Assembly (NCBI GenBank): GCA_950106755.1
Contig: OX467083.1
Span: 47,940,555-48,004,554, forward strand
Source: Climacium dendroides
Taxonomy: Eukaryota; Streptophyta; Bryopsida; Hypnales; Climaciaceae
Direction of reading: 5' to 3'
Length of the DNA: 64,000 nucleotides
How positions within the stretch are numbered: position 1 is the first letter of the stretch; the number at the start of each line of letters is the position of its first letter. The position numbers and the translations under genes are program-made. Below the pieces are notes generated by a model. The model saw only the letters and a program-made list of their open reading frames with translations. It was not told the DNA's origin and did no database searches. Shown here one piece after another: positions 37,705-50,042 of this stretch.

Positions 37705-39717
37705 ACATGAACAATTTTTTTTGATGCATTGGACGTCATTTTGCCTCAAAATGCATTGACTTTTATAATGCATTCATCTAAGCAAGTCAAAATGGTTGGG
37801 CTATAATATTATTAACTTTTGAATGATGTGGAATTAGAATTAAGAATACTATCAATGAAAGCACATTAAAAAATGCGTAAAATAAAAACAATGAAACTTG
37901 AAGTTTGGAAACTAGAAAATCAAAATATATTCTATTTGAAACAAGTTAAAGGAAAAATAATTATAGAAGCCACAACAAATCATGCTTAATTTTTTTCCAA
38001 ACAATCCAAAAAACATAAGGATTTCCAAAAACATGTGACACTTAGGAAATAGAGTTAAAATGAGTACAATATTAAAGGATGAAATTTAACATGTAGATTG
38101 GATAAAGAACAACTAAAATCATTCAAAGGGAACAAAATTAAAAAAAACTAAGAAAAAAAAGTGAATTAGAGTTTAGAAGTGAAATTAAAATTTAATTTGA
38201 AAAGTTAGATTAATAGTAATTAATGGATGAATTTTTGTAACACCAATTAGTGATCAAACTTCATCCATTGATAACTTTTGATAGGAAAAGTCAAACTTAA
38301 AGAATTAAAGTATCTTATCATTTTGAAAAGCTAAAGTAAGGAACAAGTGACAAATATCTAAAAATAATAACTGTCTAAAAATCATTTAATATATATAGTA
38401 TTAAGGAAGTAGTATAAAACCAATTTCAATGGAAAAATTTAGGTTTTGATTTAAAAAGAAGGCATTTCAAGTAATCCAAAGATAGTTCAAACATAATAAA
38501 ACTCTTAAAATTCTACAAAAAACAAAGGATGAAGTTTATGTTAAGAATTGGATGAAGTTGGTTAGAAAAGGTTAATTTAAGTCTAAATTTGGAATTTAGT
38601 TAGAAGTTAATAATATAAGACTAGACCCCAAATTTCAAAATTGTTTGGAATAAATAAAGGGTTTAAAGAAGTAGATGAAGTTTAGATAGCCTCCTAAAGG
38701 CTAAAATTCATCTATTCATATCTTGTGCTAGGAAGGTTGGATGATTTTGTGCTTTATGTTTTTGGAATTGGTATAAAATTATCTACCACTTTAAGTTATT
38801 GAATTTAGACTATTCCTATTTTTATTCAAAAACCATAGTGGCTTATCTAATTTAAATTGGTTAGAATTAATCTTGTAATTTGGATTAGTATTCTTTGTTC
38901 TTTTTCAAGTTTGTGTATGTTTAGTATTAGAAAAGATCCATTGCTTGAAAAGCACAATGGACCGATGCTTAGACATCCATTAGGACAAAATCACATCTAA
39001 AAGCAAAAACATTTTGTGCTTGTGTATTTACCAACAATAGATAAATATACACTCACAAAAAGCTATTTCCATAATTTGCCTTTGTAAAGTAAGGAGATGA
39101 CGCCTTTGGTGATGCCAAGGGGAGTGTAACAAACCTCCCACAGGTTTGCCACCAACTCTCAAATAATTAATATAATAAGGCTCACCACCCAACCATAGAG
39201 AAGAGATCACTCAAGAAGTGTCGCACCTTCTCACCCCCGAGCCTTTCTATACTATTTCCTTTCCAAAGGAACTAGAGTCTATCTCAAGTCCTTTTTACTT
39301 TCTATTCCAAATTTAGATCTAACTCATAGATCTTTCTATCCTTCTATCCTTTTACTCCTATATCTAGAGTAAAGATATTTTATTACCATCTAAATACGGC
39401 ATAGTAATCTACTTCTAGTGCACCTCATCTTGAGTTGTCTAACTCTTGTACACATGTTCTCAATTTGGAGCGATCTGACTCCAGTGCACTAAATATGGAG
39501 CTGTCTAACTCCAGTGCACATGTTCTCAATCTGGAGCGGTCTGACTCCAGTGCACTAAATATGGAGCTGTCTAACTCCAGTACACATGTTCTCAATCTGG
39601 AGCGGTCTGACTTTAGTGCATCCATCCTCAATTGGGAGTTGTCTGACTCCTCTCATCCTCTGCTTACACACTGCCACATGTGATTAGAAGATTTCATTCA
39701 TCCATCCATCATCTTAA
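37705..39717. other. Unidentified 2-kb insertion within the LINE
   Basis: The LINE frame stops at about 39718 and resumes at about 37700 at the expected next protein segment, so this block is foreign. It is AT-rich and has no coding frames. At its right side it carries the 66-bp minisatellite. I could not identify terminal repeats or a target duplication, so its class is unknown and its boundaries are approximate. Confidence 0.5.
39432..39655. repeat. 66-bp minisatellite, about three units
   Basis: Units start at 39432, 39498 and 39564 with GAGCTGTCTAACTCCAGTGC or close variants. Each 66-bp unit is itself two related halves ('gtctaactcc' and 'gtctgactcc' blocks). A partial fourth half-unit follows to about 39655. 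The period is a multiple of three, so both strands stay open (repeated peptide LNLERSDSSALNMELSNSS), but this looks incidental. Confidence 0.85.
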
Positions 39718-41440
39718 GTTACCTTACAGGGAGCCTTGGATCTTGGATAGCATTCAAGATCATTTGAAAATAATCCATTTTAATTGTATTCCAATGAACT
39801 TTGAAGAAATCTATTGTCACTCCGTCAGGTCTTAGAGCTTTGCTTGTTCTAAAACCTTTTATTGTCGTATTGAGCTTGTCCATGTTGATTGGCTTACTCA
39901 AAGAAAGTTTCATGCATTTGGGGAGTTTGTCACTGATGTTGGTCAGGGCTTGTATTGCTGTGACCTCTTGTGATGTGGAATGGGAGAGGATTATGAAAAG
40001 CTTTTGGAAGAAGTCCAAGTATACTTTTTCAATCTTGGGTTGCTCAAACTGAATATTGCCTTGGTTGTTTTTTAGCTCCGCTATGATTGAGGTTTTGATG
40101 TGGGTCCATGTTGCTTTGTAGAACTTCTTGGTGCATGAGTCACTAATTTGAACCCACTTGACACGACTGCACATTCTTCGTCCTATGTAGGCATGGGCTT
40201 TGAAAAATGCTAGTTGAACAATGGCCAAGGCAATTCTTGCTTAAGTCTTTGTGTTGTAGGAGTCAATGAGGAAGACGGCTTGTGAATCCACCATGTTGGT
40301 TCTCCACGATGTTGCCGTAGTTTTCCTTTCTTTGGCAAGCTTTATGCAATAAAGCTTGTAAAATTTGAGGATCTTGTGAAGTTTTTCAGGAAAAGAGGTT
40401 CTCAGGTTTTGAGTCCAAATTTGCTTAATTGTCTCTTTCACTGTGGGGTCTCTGAGGTGAAAAAATTCATTTTGTAGAGGGACCTTTTGGTGCCTCATGG
40501 ATGAGGTGTACTGTAAGGGTTACTAGATGGTGATCAGAATGGTTGGAATCGCCTAGGATGAGGTAGTCACAAAACTATTGGTGGGCCAGCTCTTCATAGA
40601 GAAGAGTAGCATTGATCAAGTTTGACAAGCGATTGCAACTCATTGCAATGCCTGTTGTTCCAAGAATACTTCAATGTCACATTCTCTAGGAATCAATCAA
40701 AAACCTCTAAGGCATATTTGAGTAGGGAAAAAACTCTACTTTCCCCAACAGAGATGATACATCTATTGAGGTTTAATTTGTTTTCCTAACACTCTACAAA
40801 ATTCCAATGTTTGCATTCCACACAAGAACCAACGACAATTCCGAGGGAGATCTACAAGAAGATTTTTTCAAAGAGTACATCTTGTGTGCACACTATTCAA
40901 AGCATAAACATTCAGGATGGCAATGTCCATGTCTAGGATTCCACTTAGGTGCACCCATTGAGCACGCCCACATCCCAAATGTGTAGTTTTAGTGATAAAT
41001 TGAGCTATTTGCAACGTTAGCCACATGCATATTCCTATCAAGCTAGCTCCCTCCTTATCCATTATGTAACCAAAGTCAATTGTTGCTTCTTGACCAAGAA
41101 TCTTAGCTTGAGGCTAAAATGTGTTGTTGAAGGTGGCAAGTACTACAAAAAATGGATATTTTATAACTAGGAATGACTGGTAACTGCTTGCAATCATATT
41201 CTTGGAGTCCAATACCTTGGAGAGAAATATGATTGCTAGTCATTTTTGGACCTTATATTTTATAAGTATATACTATACACTTGTTGGAAACACCAAAATA
41301 CTTCATAGTGAACTGTAGAGAACATGTTTGGAGAACGTTGAGCCATATTGTCAACCATATTTTCATGATAGTGACTTTTTTTCTTTGGGGGCAACTCAAA
41401 AAAGTATGAGCAATCCAAAATAAATATGGACAAGGTATTG

Positions 41441-41594
41441 TTTAGGATTTTGAAATCCTAGCCACCTCTATTTTAGGATTTTGAAATCTAATCACTACTT
41501 TTTTAGGATTTTAAAATCCTAGCCACCACTTTCCTAGGGTTTTGAAATCCTAGCTGCTGCTTCTTTAGGGTTTTGAAACCCTAGCTTCCACTCC
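41441..41594. repeat. 30-31-bp tandem repeat with palindromic core, five units
   Basis: Units start near 41441, 41472, 41502, 41533 and 41564. Each carries a version of TTTAGGATTTTGAAATCCTA, whose core GGATTTTGAAATCC is an imperfect palindrome. Later units read TAGGGTTTTGAAACCCTA. It lies between the LINE endonuclease end and the pogo-like element and belongs to neither by clear evidence. Confidence 0.85.
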
Positions 41595-42094
41595 TTTTGG
41601 CTTTACTTCTTTGCCATTGCATTGTTGTCTTTTGGTTGTTTCTACAAACTTGGGGGCATTGCCACAATAAAAAGTGCTATAATCCACCATTAAAGCATTT
41701 GCTTTAATGGTTGCATGCAATTTGTCTCCTAGAAGTCTGACATTTTTAATACTCTAGAGCTCATTGTGTTTTTGCTTTGTTGTAGCCAGTTTTGCCTAGG
41801 CTACCTTCACTTGTTGCTTGTCCTTCTTCACATAGGTCTTCAAGATAGCTTACTTTTGTAATAGTCTTTTTTGTCTTTCTTGTATAATTTTGCTCCTCTT
41901 AGTAGCCTTGTCTTTAAGTTGTCAAACATGCTCCTCCTCAGTGAAAAAAAAATGATTTCTTATAATTAATTTTGGATTCCATCCTTTCATTGCAATCAAA
42001 GGGTACCTGTATACATAACAATTGTAGGAATTAAGTGAACCCTTTGCTCTACTCTCCTTCTTGCATGTTAACAATTTTGTGATCTTCATTACTT

Positions 42095-44851
42095 CACTAT
42101 AAGAAAACTGTCTCCGCCGAGACATCGCAATTTTGACATCCGGACATCGCGCTTGACGTGTCTACGTCAGGGTGGACGTCCAATTAGACCACGCTGCCGT
42201 GGACATGCATTTTGCATGCTACGTCCACGCAGATTTTTAGGCTGGACATCGTGATGTCCAAAAAAACTTCGGTCAACGGGGGGCTTAGGAAGTTGACATG
42301 TGGCTGCTACATAGGTGCGGGAAAGCCAGAGTGTCATTTTTTTCATCCATTGCCCGTCTATGACGTGGCAGTGACGTGACGTGGCATGTCACGTTAGTGA
42401 TGACAAAATTGGCTGACGTGGCATCCGCGGATGCTGACGTGGCATTTCTCAGAGATTCCTAAACTGTCTTTTTAAAATTTAATGATGTTATTTGAGACAT
42501 CAATGTGGACATCTGAGTATCTTGAATAACATCAGGTGAAACAACTGTATGCTTCTTATGATGTCTCATCTGACATCAACAATGACATGAGGTATATTTT
42601 ATTATATCATGTGATATGTTATAAAAGACTATAACAATATGTTGTACACAATATAAAATATGCAATATATGATATATTATATGCAATATAACAACACAGC
42701 ATACAAAATATATCATTTAAAATATAATATATACAATATGCCATACAAATTACAATATATCATACAAAATATAGTATATACAATATGCCATACACATGTA
42801 CACAATACATTATATTTATTAAGTATATTACATGGCTTAAAAATCCACTTGTTAATTGATGAGAAGACAAGCCTTTTATACTAGTGGGGTGTAGACAACA
42901 TGACAAATCATATGGGATATACAGAACTAGAATATGAATAGGAATATAAATACAATAATGTCTGAAATGATGTTTTAAAAAACATCTGTATGTCTTAATT
43001 ATGTTTTTTTGGACGTCATTGTAAACATTCAAAAGAACATCTATATGTCTTAGTTATATTTTCTTTGATGTCATTGTAAACATTCAAATGAACATTTTCA
43101 TGTCATTTCCAACATATATGGGGATGTCTCTTTGAACATTTAATTGATGAAGTTACATTTATTAAATCAAGATTGTTTGCAACATCAACTTCAATGCAGT
43201 ATGACACAACAATACATTCAATATGGAATTTCAATTAGTTTAATTTAAAATTTAAATTCTCAATTTTACTAGTTTAATTTCATACCACATAGATGATGCA
43301 TTCTAAGCTTAGTACTTTAACCATTGTTCCTTCTATGTGGTCAAAAATTTTGAAATTTTTTCTACAATTTTTTCTACTCATTAGGTGTAAGATCCTATGG
43401 TTAGATGTGGAAAAAAATTAAAGTTTCTTTACTCTTTGCTACAAAAATGAAAAATTTCTATGTTTTTTGGCAAAAAAAAGGCCTCAGAATCTTAAGGTTT
43501 AAAATGTCAAATATCTCAAAGTCTAAGAACAATAGAAAATCACCCCACATTAGATATGAACTACTTGAAAATAATAAATTAAGAAGGTGAAATATCAATA
43601 AAAATTATTAAAATTTGATACATAATTTATGATTTTAAACTAGTAAAATTAAGAATTTAAATCTTAGATTAAAAATAAATATTTTCATATAACATTATAT
43701 TGATATGATTTTGTAACCTTTTTTTAATAAAAAATCCATTCATCTAATTTATATAAATTTGTTATATAAATTAAATCTATATAACTTATAACATTTTGAA
43801 AATTAATTTTCATAAAGTTGATTTATGAAGAAAACATCAAACAAGACACCTACAATTGCTTCCACAACATCCACACGTCCAATCAAATGTCATGAAAAGC
43901 ACAGTAGATAGCATTTTGTGACAGAATCTGTTTGGCTCGGTGCTGCACATGACATCATAAGAGTAGGTTGCAATTTTATCCTAATGAAGTTTGAAGAATG
44001 TGCACAAGTTGTAAGACTTCAAGAGCCCAAAAATGCCCCTAACCCAAGAGTAAACACATAAGTCCGCCTGTACTACATAGAAAGGATGCGCATCATGTGC
44101 AAATTCACCCTTTTTCATAAAATAATGTCATGCATCTGGAGTCATTTTTGACATCAAAGTGGACGCCTACAGTTGCTTTCACAACGCCCACACATCCAGT
44201 CAGACGTAATGAAACGCACCATGGATAGTATGTGGTTTGAAGTTACAGTCGCAGGAAGTACAAAATGTTAACGCTAGAAGTGATGTCAATGTGGACGTCA
44301 GCACGTCAGGTGTGATGTCCATGGAGACATCCAAGGTCGGAACATGGACTGGTCGTGGCTGCTGACGTGGCATGCCACGTCATCACCCCTATCCACGTCA
44401 CACAATAGCCACGTCATCATGCCACATCATCATGCCACGTCACACAATAACCACCTCATCTTGCCACATCAAATGCCACATAAGCTTTTAGGAGTCACCA
44501 CCTGTTCGTTGTCCTCTTTTTAGCCTTGGGCAGTCACTTTACCTCTGACCGCACCAAAATTCTATCTAAACTTGTGAGGTATGTTTGACCAAAGATGATG
44601 ACGTGGCTAAACATGTTATTGTGGACATCCTGGGAAACATCTGATGTCCACCTGGATGCCTTACATTGCATGCACGTTTTTTGTAGCATCAGTATGCTGT
44701 GACTGCAATCTAGCAATGCTAACACAGACATCATCGCAAAATCTCCACTTTCTCGACCTGACACCCTGACGTCTCGTGCAACGTATCGTGTCTACGCGGA
44801 TATGCGTCGTTTTTGGCTGGATGTCCAAGCGGACACCGTTTTCTTATAGTG
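42095..44851. mobile_element. CACTA-type element, 2757 bp, non-autonomous
   Basis: It begins CACTATAAGAAAACTG and ends CCGTTTTCTTATAGTG, with the 3-bp duplication CTT on both sides (42092-42094 and 44852-44854). Both ends contain many subterminal copies of GACGTGGC, CCACGTCA and GGACATC-type motifs in opposite orientations, as in CACTA elements, where transposase binds such repeats. The middle, about 42600-44100, is AT-rich with CAATATGCCATACA repeats near 42640-42800. No transposase frame is present, so it depends on another element. Confidence 0.9.
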
Positions 44852-45460
44852 CTTCCACTTCCTTGGTCAAGTCCTTCTTCATGTGTGATGTCCTCCTCAT
44901 CCCCATCTAGTTGCACGTAGTATTGGTTGCAGTTTGGCAGATCTATTACTTCCTCCTCTAGTATTTCTTTTAGTTCCTAAGCTTGTAGTTCCTCCTCTTA
45001 TTGAGTTGCATGTAGGCTATCTTCATGGCCTTCTCCTCCTTAGCTTCCATATAGTTTAGTGGATCTCAGTTTTGAATCCATGGCTTGAGGGTTGAAAAGA
45101 TAGATGCCACTGCATTTGAATCTCTTGGTTATGTTTTTCATTGACAAAGTTCGTCTTAGTGTATAAGAAATCCACTAAACAAGATCCTCTTTAATAGGTA
45201 CTTGATCCTTGTGAGCTAATGTCTACTTATCTTTATAGGCTTGCAATGCTAGTTTAAAGGGCTTGAAGCAAGATACATCTAGAGGTTGTAGGGCATGAGA
45301 GGTGTGGGATGGAATTGATAATAAGTCTAGTCTTTTGGCCATAGCTAACTTAATGGCGTTTATGGTCACATGAGAGTCATGGCCATCTAGTATAAGTAAA
45401 TGCCTTCTAGAGGTGGAAATGTCATACAACTCCTTCAAGGTTGACAAGAAATGTATCATC

Positions 45461-46604
45461 CACTATAGTAAAAAGAAGTTTGTTTTTATTTTCAAGAAAA
45501 TAGGTCTTGGTGTTTGGTTTAAAATGGAAGGGATCTATATAGATGTCTTCTAAAATTCGTCATAATTGACAAATTAAAAATGCGCCCAAATCTGGAAAAA
45601 CACACCTTGTTTTTCCTCTAACATGGCAAAAAACGTAGTCTTCTAAACTCCCCACAATGTGGCACATGGTCGCCACATAAGTGCCATGTGGGCAAAGAAA
45701 GTCATGTGGGAATTTTTTCATCTAGACCGTTCATGACGTGGCATCTGACATAGTGGCAAAAAAATGACATGGTAGCCAACGAGGGTGATATGGCATACCT
45801 AGTTAGTATATTTTTATGCAATTTCAAAATTTTAATATTGCTTTTTGAGATGTCAACTTAGACATCTAGACATTTTTTGAGACATTAATCAGTGCATATT
45901 GTATCCATAGGGCAAGGTCAATAAAAGTAATTATTTATAATAAAATAAAATGATTGAATTCAACAAGAATCAAAGAAAACGCACCATCTACCACCAAAAG
46001 AATTTTTGATGGTAAAATGAAGGAATTCCTTAATTGAAAGTTAGTAAGAATGAAAGGTGGAAAGGATGCATTTGTATTGAAATCCATCTTTTGTCTAGAC
46101 AAAGAATATGGGATAATTTTAACATGGAGCTTGACTGCAAAACATGTGAACATCATTTTAGACATCTATACAAGTTATTTCACTTCCTACCACCCAACTT
46201 GTATAAAGACCTTCTCTTTTCATCCATGATGTGCATCCATCCATTTTTTTGTAAAGCATGCTACATGGTTGCCCTCTTCTAAATTTCTTACATTTGGTCA
46301 CAACTTTACACTAAATCACAATAACTTTCACTAACTTATCCACATTAAAAATGGATCTATTCGTTGATGTAGCAATCTGTATTTTTTGACAATCCCAAAA
46401 ATATTGTGATGTCTTTAATTATGTAAAATAAAATGTCAATGTCAATGATAACATCAACTTGTTTCTATAGTAATGTGCCAAAGTTCTTTGCAATGTCTAC
46501 AGATATCTATCTTTCGGACCAATTGCCCTTTGACATCTTTATGTTTTGTCAAACATCATATATTAGTGGTTAAACACAGACAAAAACATGAGTTTCTTAT
46601 AGTG
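45461..46604. mobile_element. CACTA-type element, 1144 bp, inserted in the pogo-like transposase
   Basis: It begins CACTATAGTAAAAAGAAG and ends GAGTTTCTTATAGTG, with ATC duplicated at both sides (45458-45460 and 46605-46607). Subterminal GACGTGGC and TGACATGG motifs near 45660-45800 tie it to the same family as 42095-44851. No transposase is encoded. Its insertion split the DDE domain of the host transposase gene between the KEW and IHFLS segments. Confidence 0.87.
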
Positions 46605-47276
46605 ATCCATTCTTTAAAGAGTTCATGAATCATTCAATCCTTGGCTTGCATAGCCAAGATTGCCTCTTCTCTAGTTTTCAAGAGGAAATTCCTAGTCTTT
46701 CTCTTTTCTTTAAATATGTAGTAGTTTGGAATGCTATCTCCTTTGGCATTTATACATAATAAAATAAAAATTCACTTCCTTTGATTTGAAGTTACCTTTT
46801 GTACATTCCTTGAATCTTTTCCAAGATATGATATATGCACCACCATCCTTCCCTGCCTGTGCACCACTCTCGTTACAATTTTAGATATCATGTGGTTTAT
46901 AGTTGTGCTTGCTATATGGGACTTGCAGGCTATTATAAAATGATGCAATAGTTTGTGGGCATGACTTCACCCAATTTTAGTCAAGGGATTGGTTTTCAAA
47001 GTGCTAGCTCCTCATCTCTTCTCTTGAAGCTCCTGATCCAACTAGGCCTAGCACTCAATCTCTAAAAGGATTGTCTCTAGCTTAAGTGAATACACCCATT
47101 TGTGAAAACACCTTTTTTCCCCTTCTCCTATTAAGAGTTGTGCCAAAAACATAGCCTCTCAAAGTGGATGATGACATACCATGAATCCTAGAAGTAGATT
47201 TCACTAGCACACCATCATCTACAACAGCTAAGGCCCTCTTCAATTGCACTTTAGTCCAATTGTTGTCTTTCTTCAT

Positions 47277-49422
47277 TTGACATTGTGATGTCTTCTATTG
47301 ACTATATGTAATAGCCTTGATAGGGAAAGTTTGATGGAAAACAGTATTTGAGTCGGCGGGCGTGACCTGTACAATGTCATTGTCCTCCAATCTTCCAACC
47401 CAATGCGTTCTTTTCACTCTAGGTTGTTGTTGGTCAATGAAATTGCACTCCATTGTTGCTGGACCACAAGGGTTGAGCGATGTGTTGTCCACTAAAGCTT
47501 GCAAGGCTGATGGATTCATGCCTGGTATCCGCTGCTCTGGGTTGTTGCACTATTGTCGAGTAATTGAGCTCTAACATCTGCTCCACCATGGTTGCCTATC
47601 CCTGTTGCTTTTAAGTACAATGTTGGTAAAGGCCATATTTCTAGCAAACCACTTTTGCAATGACGGCCCATACACACCATCCCTTTTGCTAAATATGTTA
47701 GCCAAATCATGCGGCAATAGTGACTAGTTCCCACCTCCCTTCCTCAATTTTTGTAAGTGCCTACATTTTATGTGAAATTGCCGAGTTCGAGTGATTGTTG
47801 AATGGATTCTTTCTCTTCCTATTGTAAAGCCCACTAGAGCAATTCATACTTCTCATTGTCCTTGTAGTCATCGTCTTCTTCACTAAAATATGATTGGTTG
47901 GTTGCCAAACTATTGGACTTATACAAACTCTCTTCCTCACTGTTGTCGTCAAACATACTCTCCAAAGTCATTGATTTGCTAGAATCCAAACTACATGATG
48001 TGCTTGAATCTAAATTCCATGATGTACCTAAGCTTCTATCTACACTCAAAGTATAATAGTGCAAACTAATAAATGAAAGAACTTTCTTGCATATGCCACC
48101 TTTGTACTCAAATCATACAATGAATTGCAATAAAAGATTGAAATGAACGTTTTGCTTCTCTCCTAAATGTGTGAGGAATGGTGCTACTCAACTGTTTTGC
48201 CAACAGACATTTGTATTCTTGCAATTTGATTCTATGCACTGATAGTGATGTACTTGTTTGAAGTTCTTCATCATGATGGTCAATGTGCTTAAAGTAATCT
48301 TGAACTTCAACATTTATAACAAATGTATAGCTGCCATTTCATTCAATGCAAATCGATCCCAAATGAAAGTACTAAAGTTTTGAATTGTATTTATAGAATT
48401 TTAAAAATGGATGTCCATTGTCTTTAGGTACTAATAATCAAATTTAAAAAGAACACCATGACAACTACAGCAAAGAGTAAAAACCAATCACACCAAACCA
48501 ATCACACCAAACCTCCATTGTCTTTTGGAAGTCTAATTTCATTGCATGTACAATCTAGAACCACACACATGAAAATCTAATTTCATTGCATGTACAATCT
48601 ACCATTTTCATAAACTACTTCTTTGGTGTTTGGCCCCTCTACACAAGTGACTGAAAATGTGCAAGTGGATTTCAAACATCCTACCATACCATCCACTAAA
48701 TCCGAGTAGCACTTTCTACATCACTTATTGCCATGACAAAGGCAACCTTTATCATTTAGTCTACAAAGCCCTAAACAAAATTACCACACTTGTAGTCCAT
48801 TGCAAATCAACAAACCAACCAAGATAATGACATTCCTACCACACATTTGGCAAGCAAAGGATAGAAAAACTTTCTGATGTGATTACCAAGTTATTCTAAC
48901 ACATAACCATCACACCCTCTGAACTAAATCCACAATTTTCAAGGGATCCTACATGCCCTCATTACATATGCCATTGGAATAGACCTTGGAGTGATGTATA
49001 GAGCTGGGCCTAAGGTGGGAGGTTCTAAAAGTGCACAAGCTTTAAAATTGCTCACCTCTTCAAACATACACTATTTCTATATATTATTTTTCATAGCCTC
49101 TAGCAATGTACAAAAACTGTACATTTTAGGAGAAGATCAATTTTAGAGAGCTATGCCATTTCAATTTCAAAATTTCATTACTAATTTCACAAAGCTCCAA
49201 AAAATCTGAAACAACTTGAGTTAGATGCCAATTCCACTTGTCTTTCAAGGAAAAATTTGTCTTTGAAAATTTACTGAAAAATATTTCAAGAAGCTTCACC
49301 TTCCCAAAATTTAGTATCAACTCTCCAATGGGCAATTTATGCACCTCCTACCTTAGAGGGCTCCATGCACACGGTCTCACAATCGCTTGGACTCGGACAG
49401 ATAGCAAGTCAAAAGGTGGAAA
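47277..49422. other. Transposon flank and AT-rich spacer
   Basis: Minus-strand frames at 47519-47295, 47734-47516 and 48064-47834 lie just upstream of the pogo-like transposase. They may be an accessory frame or leader of that element. The last is serine/aspartate-rich (SLDSSKSMTLESMFDDNSEE). None is recognised. A 26-bp segment containing AATTTCATTGCATGTACAAT occurs twice, near 48536 and 48579. Nothing else is seen to 49422. Confidence 0.35.
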
Positions 49423-50037
49423 TCTCTTCTATTAAGATAGGATGTTTGTTTTGTTTTGTTTTGTTTTGTTTTGTTTGTTGCGTTTGTTGCGTTGAGATCT
49501 CCCGGATTGTTGTCCCCCTGTCGCGTGCTTAGTACTGTTGGAAAGCCCTTGACAAGGAGGGGTGCACCGGCTTGGTTTCATGGCGTTCGGACGTACAATG
49601 TAAAAGTAGTGCATTTTTTAGTTATTTTTGGTTCTAAAAAATTAGAAAATTCCTCTTTTTCATATTTTGGCCACAATCTTAGTCCTAAACCTCCAATAAA
49701 TGAATCCGCTAAAATAAAACCATCGCTTCAAATATGACTGGAGAATTACCAAAAAATCCCGCAAAATGCAGGGTGAGCAAAAGAACGTACCCATGGTGCA
49801 AAATCGTGCCGACGCAGAGGCAGCCAGAGCAAGGGCGCAAAGAGAAGTCTCGGAGCTCAACGTCGGCTTCTTCAAAGCCTTCCCACCATCGGAAAGCCGG
49901 GTGCACCGGCTTGGTTTCATGGAGATCCGACCCACGGTGTGAAAGTTATTGAATTTTGAAGTAATTTTATGAACTAAATAATTAGAAAATTAGTTTTACT
50001 TTTGTTTTGACTGTGGCAACGGCACAGGGCACACTAG
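49423..50037 (+). mobile_element. Helitron-like non-autonomous element with possible captured fragment
   Basis: It begins TCTCTTCTATTAAGATAGG after an A and ends CAGGGCACACTAG before a T, like the element at 29856-31464. It shares that element's (TTTTG)n head, 'gagatctcc' segment, 'tggaaagcccttgacaagg' and 'aattagaaaattagttttac' blocks. Between two partial repeat units, about 49686-49890, lies GC-richer DNA unrelated to the family that looks like a coding fragment. The class call rests on the ends only. Confidence 0.55.
49766..49942 (+). pseudogene. Possible captured exon fragment inside the Helitron-like element
   Basis: An ATG frame of 58 codons starts MQGEQKNVPMVQNRAD, continues through an alanine/arginine-rich, helix-forming stretch (AEAARARAQREVSELN), then GFFKAFPP, before entering repeat sequence at about 49890. 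Base composition and residue pattern are those of a coiled-coil-type coding exon, unlike the AT-rich element around it. The parent gene is not in this window and is not recognised. Confidence 0.3.
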
Positions 50038-50042
50038 TATGT

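Larger units (their letters stand above)
34700..41062 (-). mobile_element. Decayed LINE (L1-like non-LTR retrotransposon), interrupted
   Basis: Read on the minus strand, fragments appear in LINE order. At 41062-40868 is endonuclease (GRAQWVHLSGILDMDIAILN, then VYALNS); near 40600-40500 its C-terminal end (DSNHSDHHLVT); at 40498-39719 the linker with a reverse-transcriptase start (KALRPDGVTIDFFKVHW). At about 37700-37264 is the RT core (LPITLLNTIYKIF, FLKLNFSKTFDTIDW), and at 36680-36462 the distal part (KLQYWCLAKTNP, GRGAIANSALLS). A plus-strand T-rich run near 34718 may mark the old poly(A) tail. Frameshifts and stops are frequent, so it is dead. A CACTA-type MITE (36965-37193) and about 2 kb of foreign DNA (about 37705-39717) split it. 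Confidence 0.75.
41922..47276 (-). pseudogene. Decayed pogo/CENP-B-like (DDE) transposase gene split by two CACTA-type insertions
   Basis: On the minus strand, 47276-47082 encodes a psq-type helix-turn-helix (STSRIHGMSSSTLRGYVFG). Around 46760-46610 comes GDSIPNYYIFKEKRK and an EAILAMQAKD segment typical of DDE_1 transposases. At 45459-45223 lies RRHLLILDGHDSHVT and SHTSHALQPLDVSCFKPFK, the core of the same domain, with YLFNPQAMDS further down near 45080. The gene is broken by the elements at 45461-46604 and 42095-44851. Taking out the first insert with one target copy makes the reading frame continue across the junction. Other stops and shifts show the gene was decaying on its own too. These transposases cut and paste Tc1/mariner-related DNA elements. 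The left limit is uncertain. Confidence 0.8.

Noticed and set aside
39435..39683. Repeat protein encoded by the 66-bp minisatellite
   Set aside because: The period is a multiple of three, so open frames arise on both strands by construction. It lies inside transposon debris with no start context or domain.
34700..41062. Functional retrotransposon
   Set aside because: Fragments are in several frames with many stops, and two insertions interrupt it.
41441..41594. Interstitial telomere array or CRISPR-like array
   Set aside because: Only the later units contain TTTAGGG, there is no TTTAGGG tandem run, and there are no unique spacers. It is an ordinary minisatellite.
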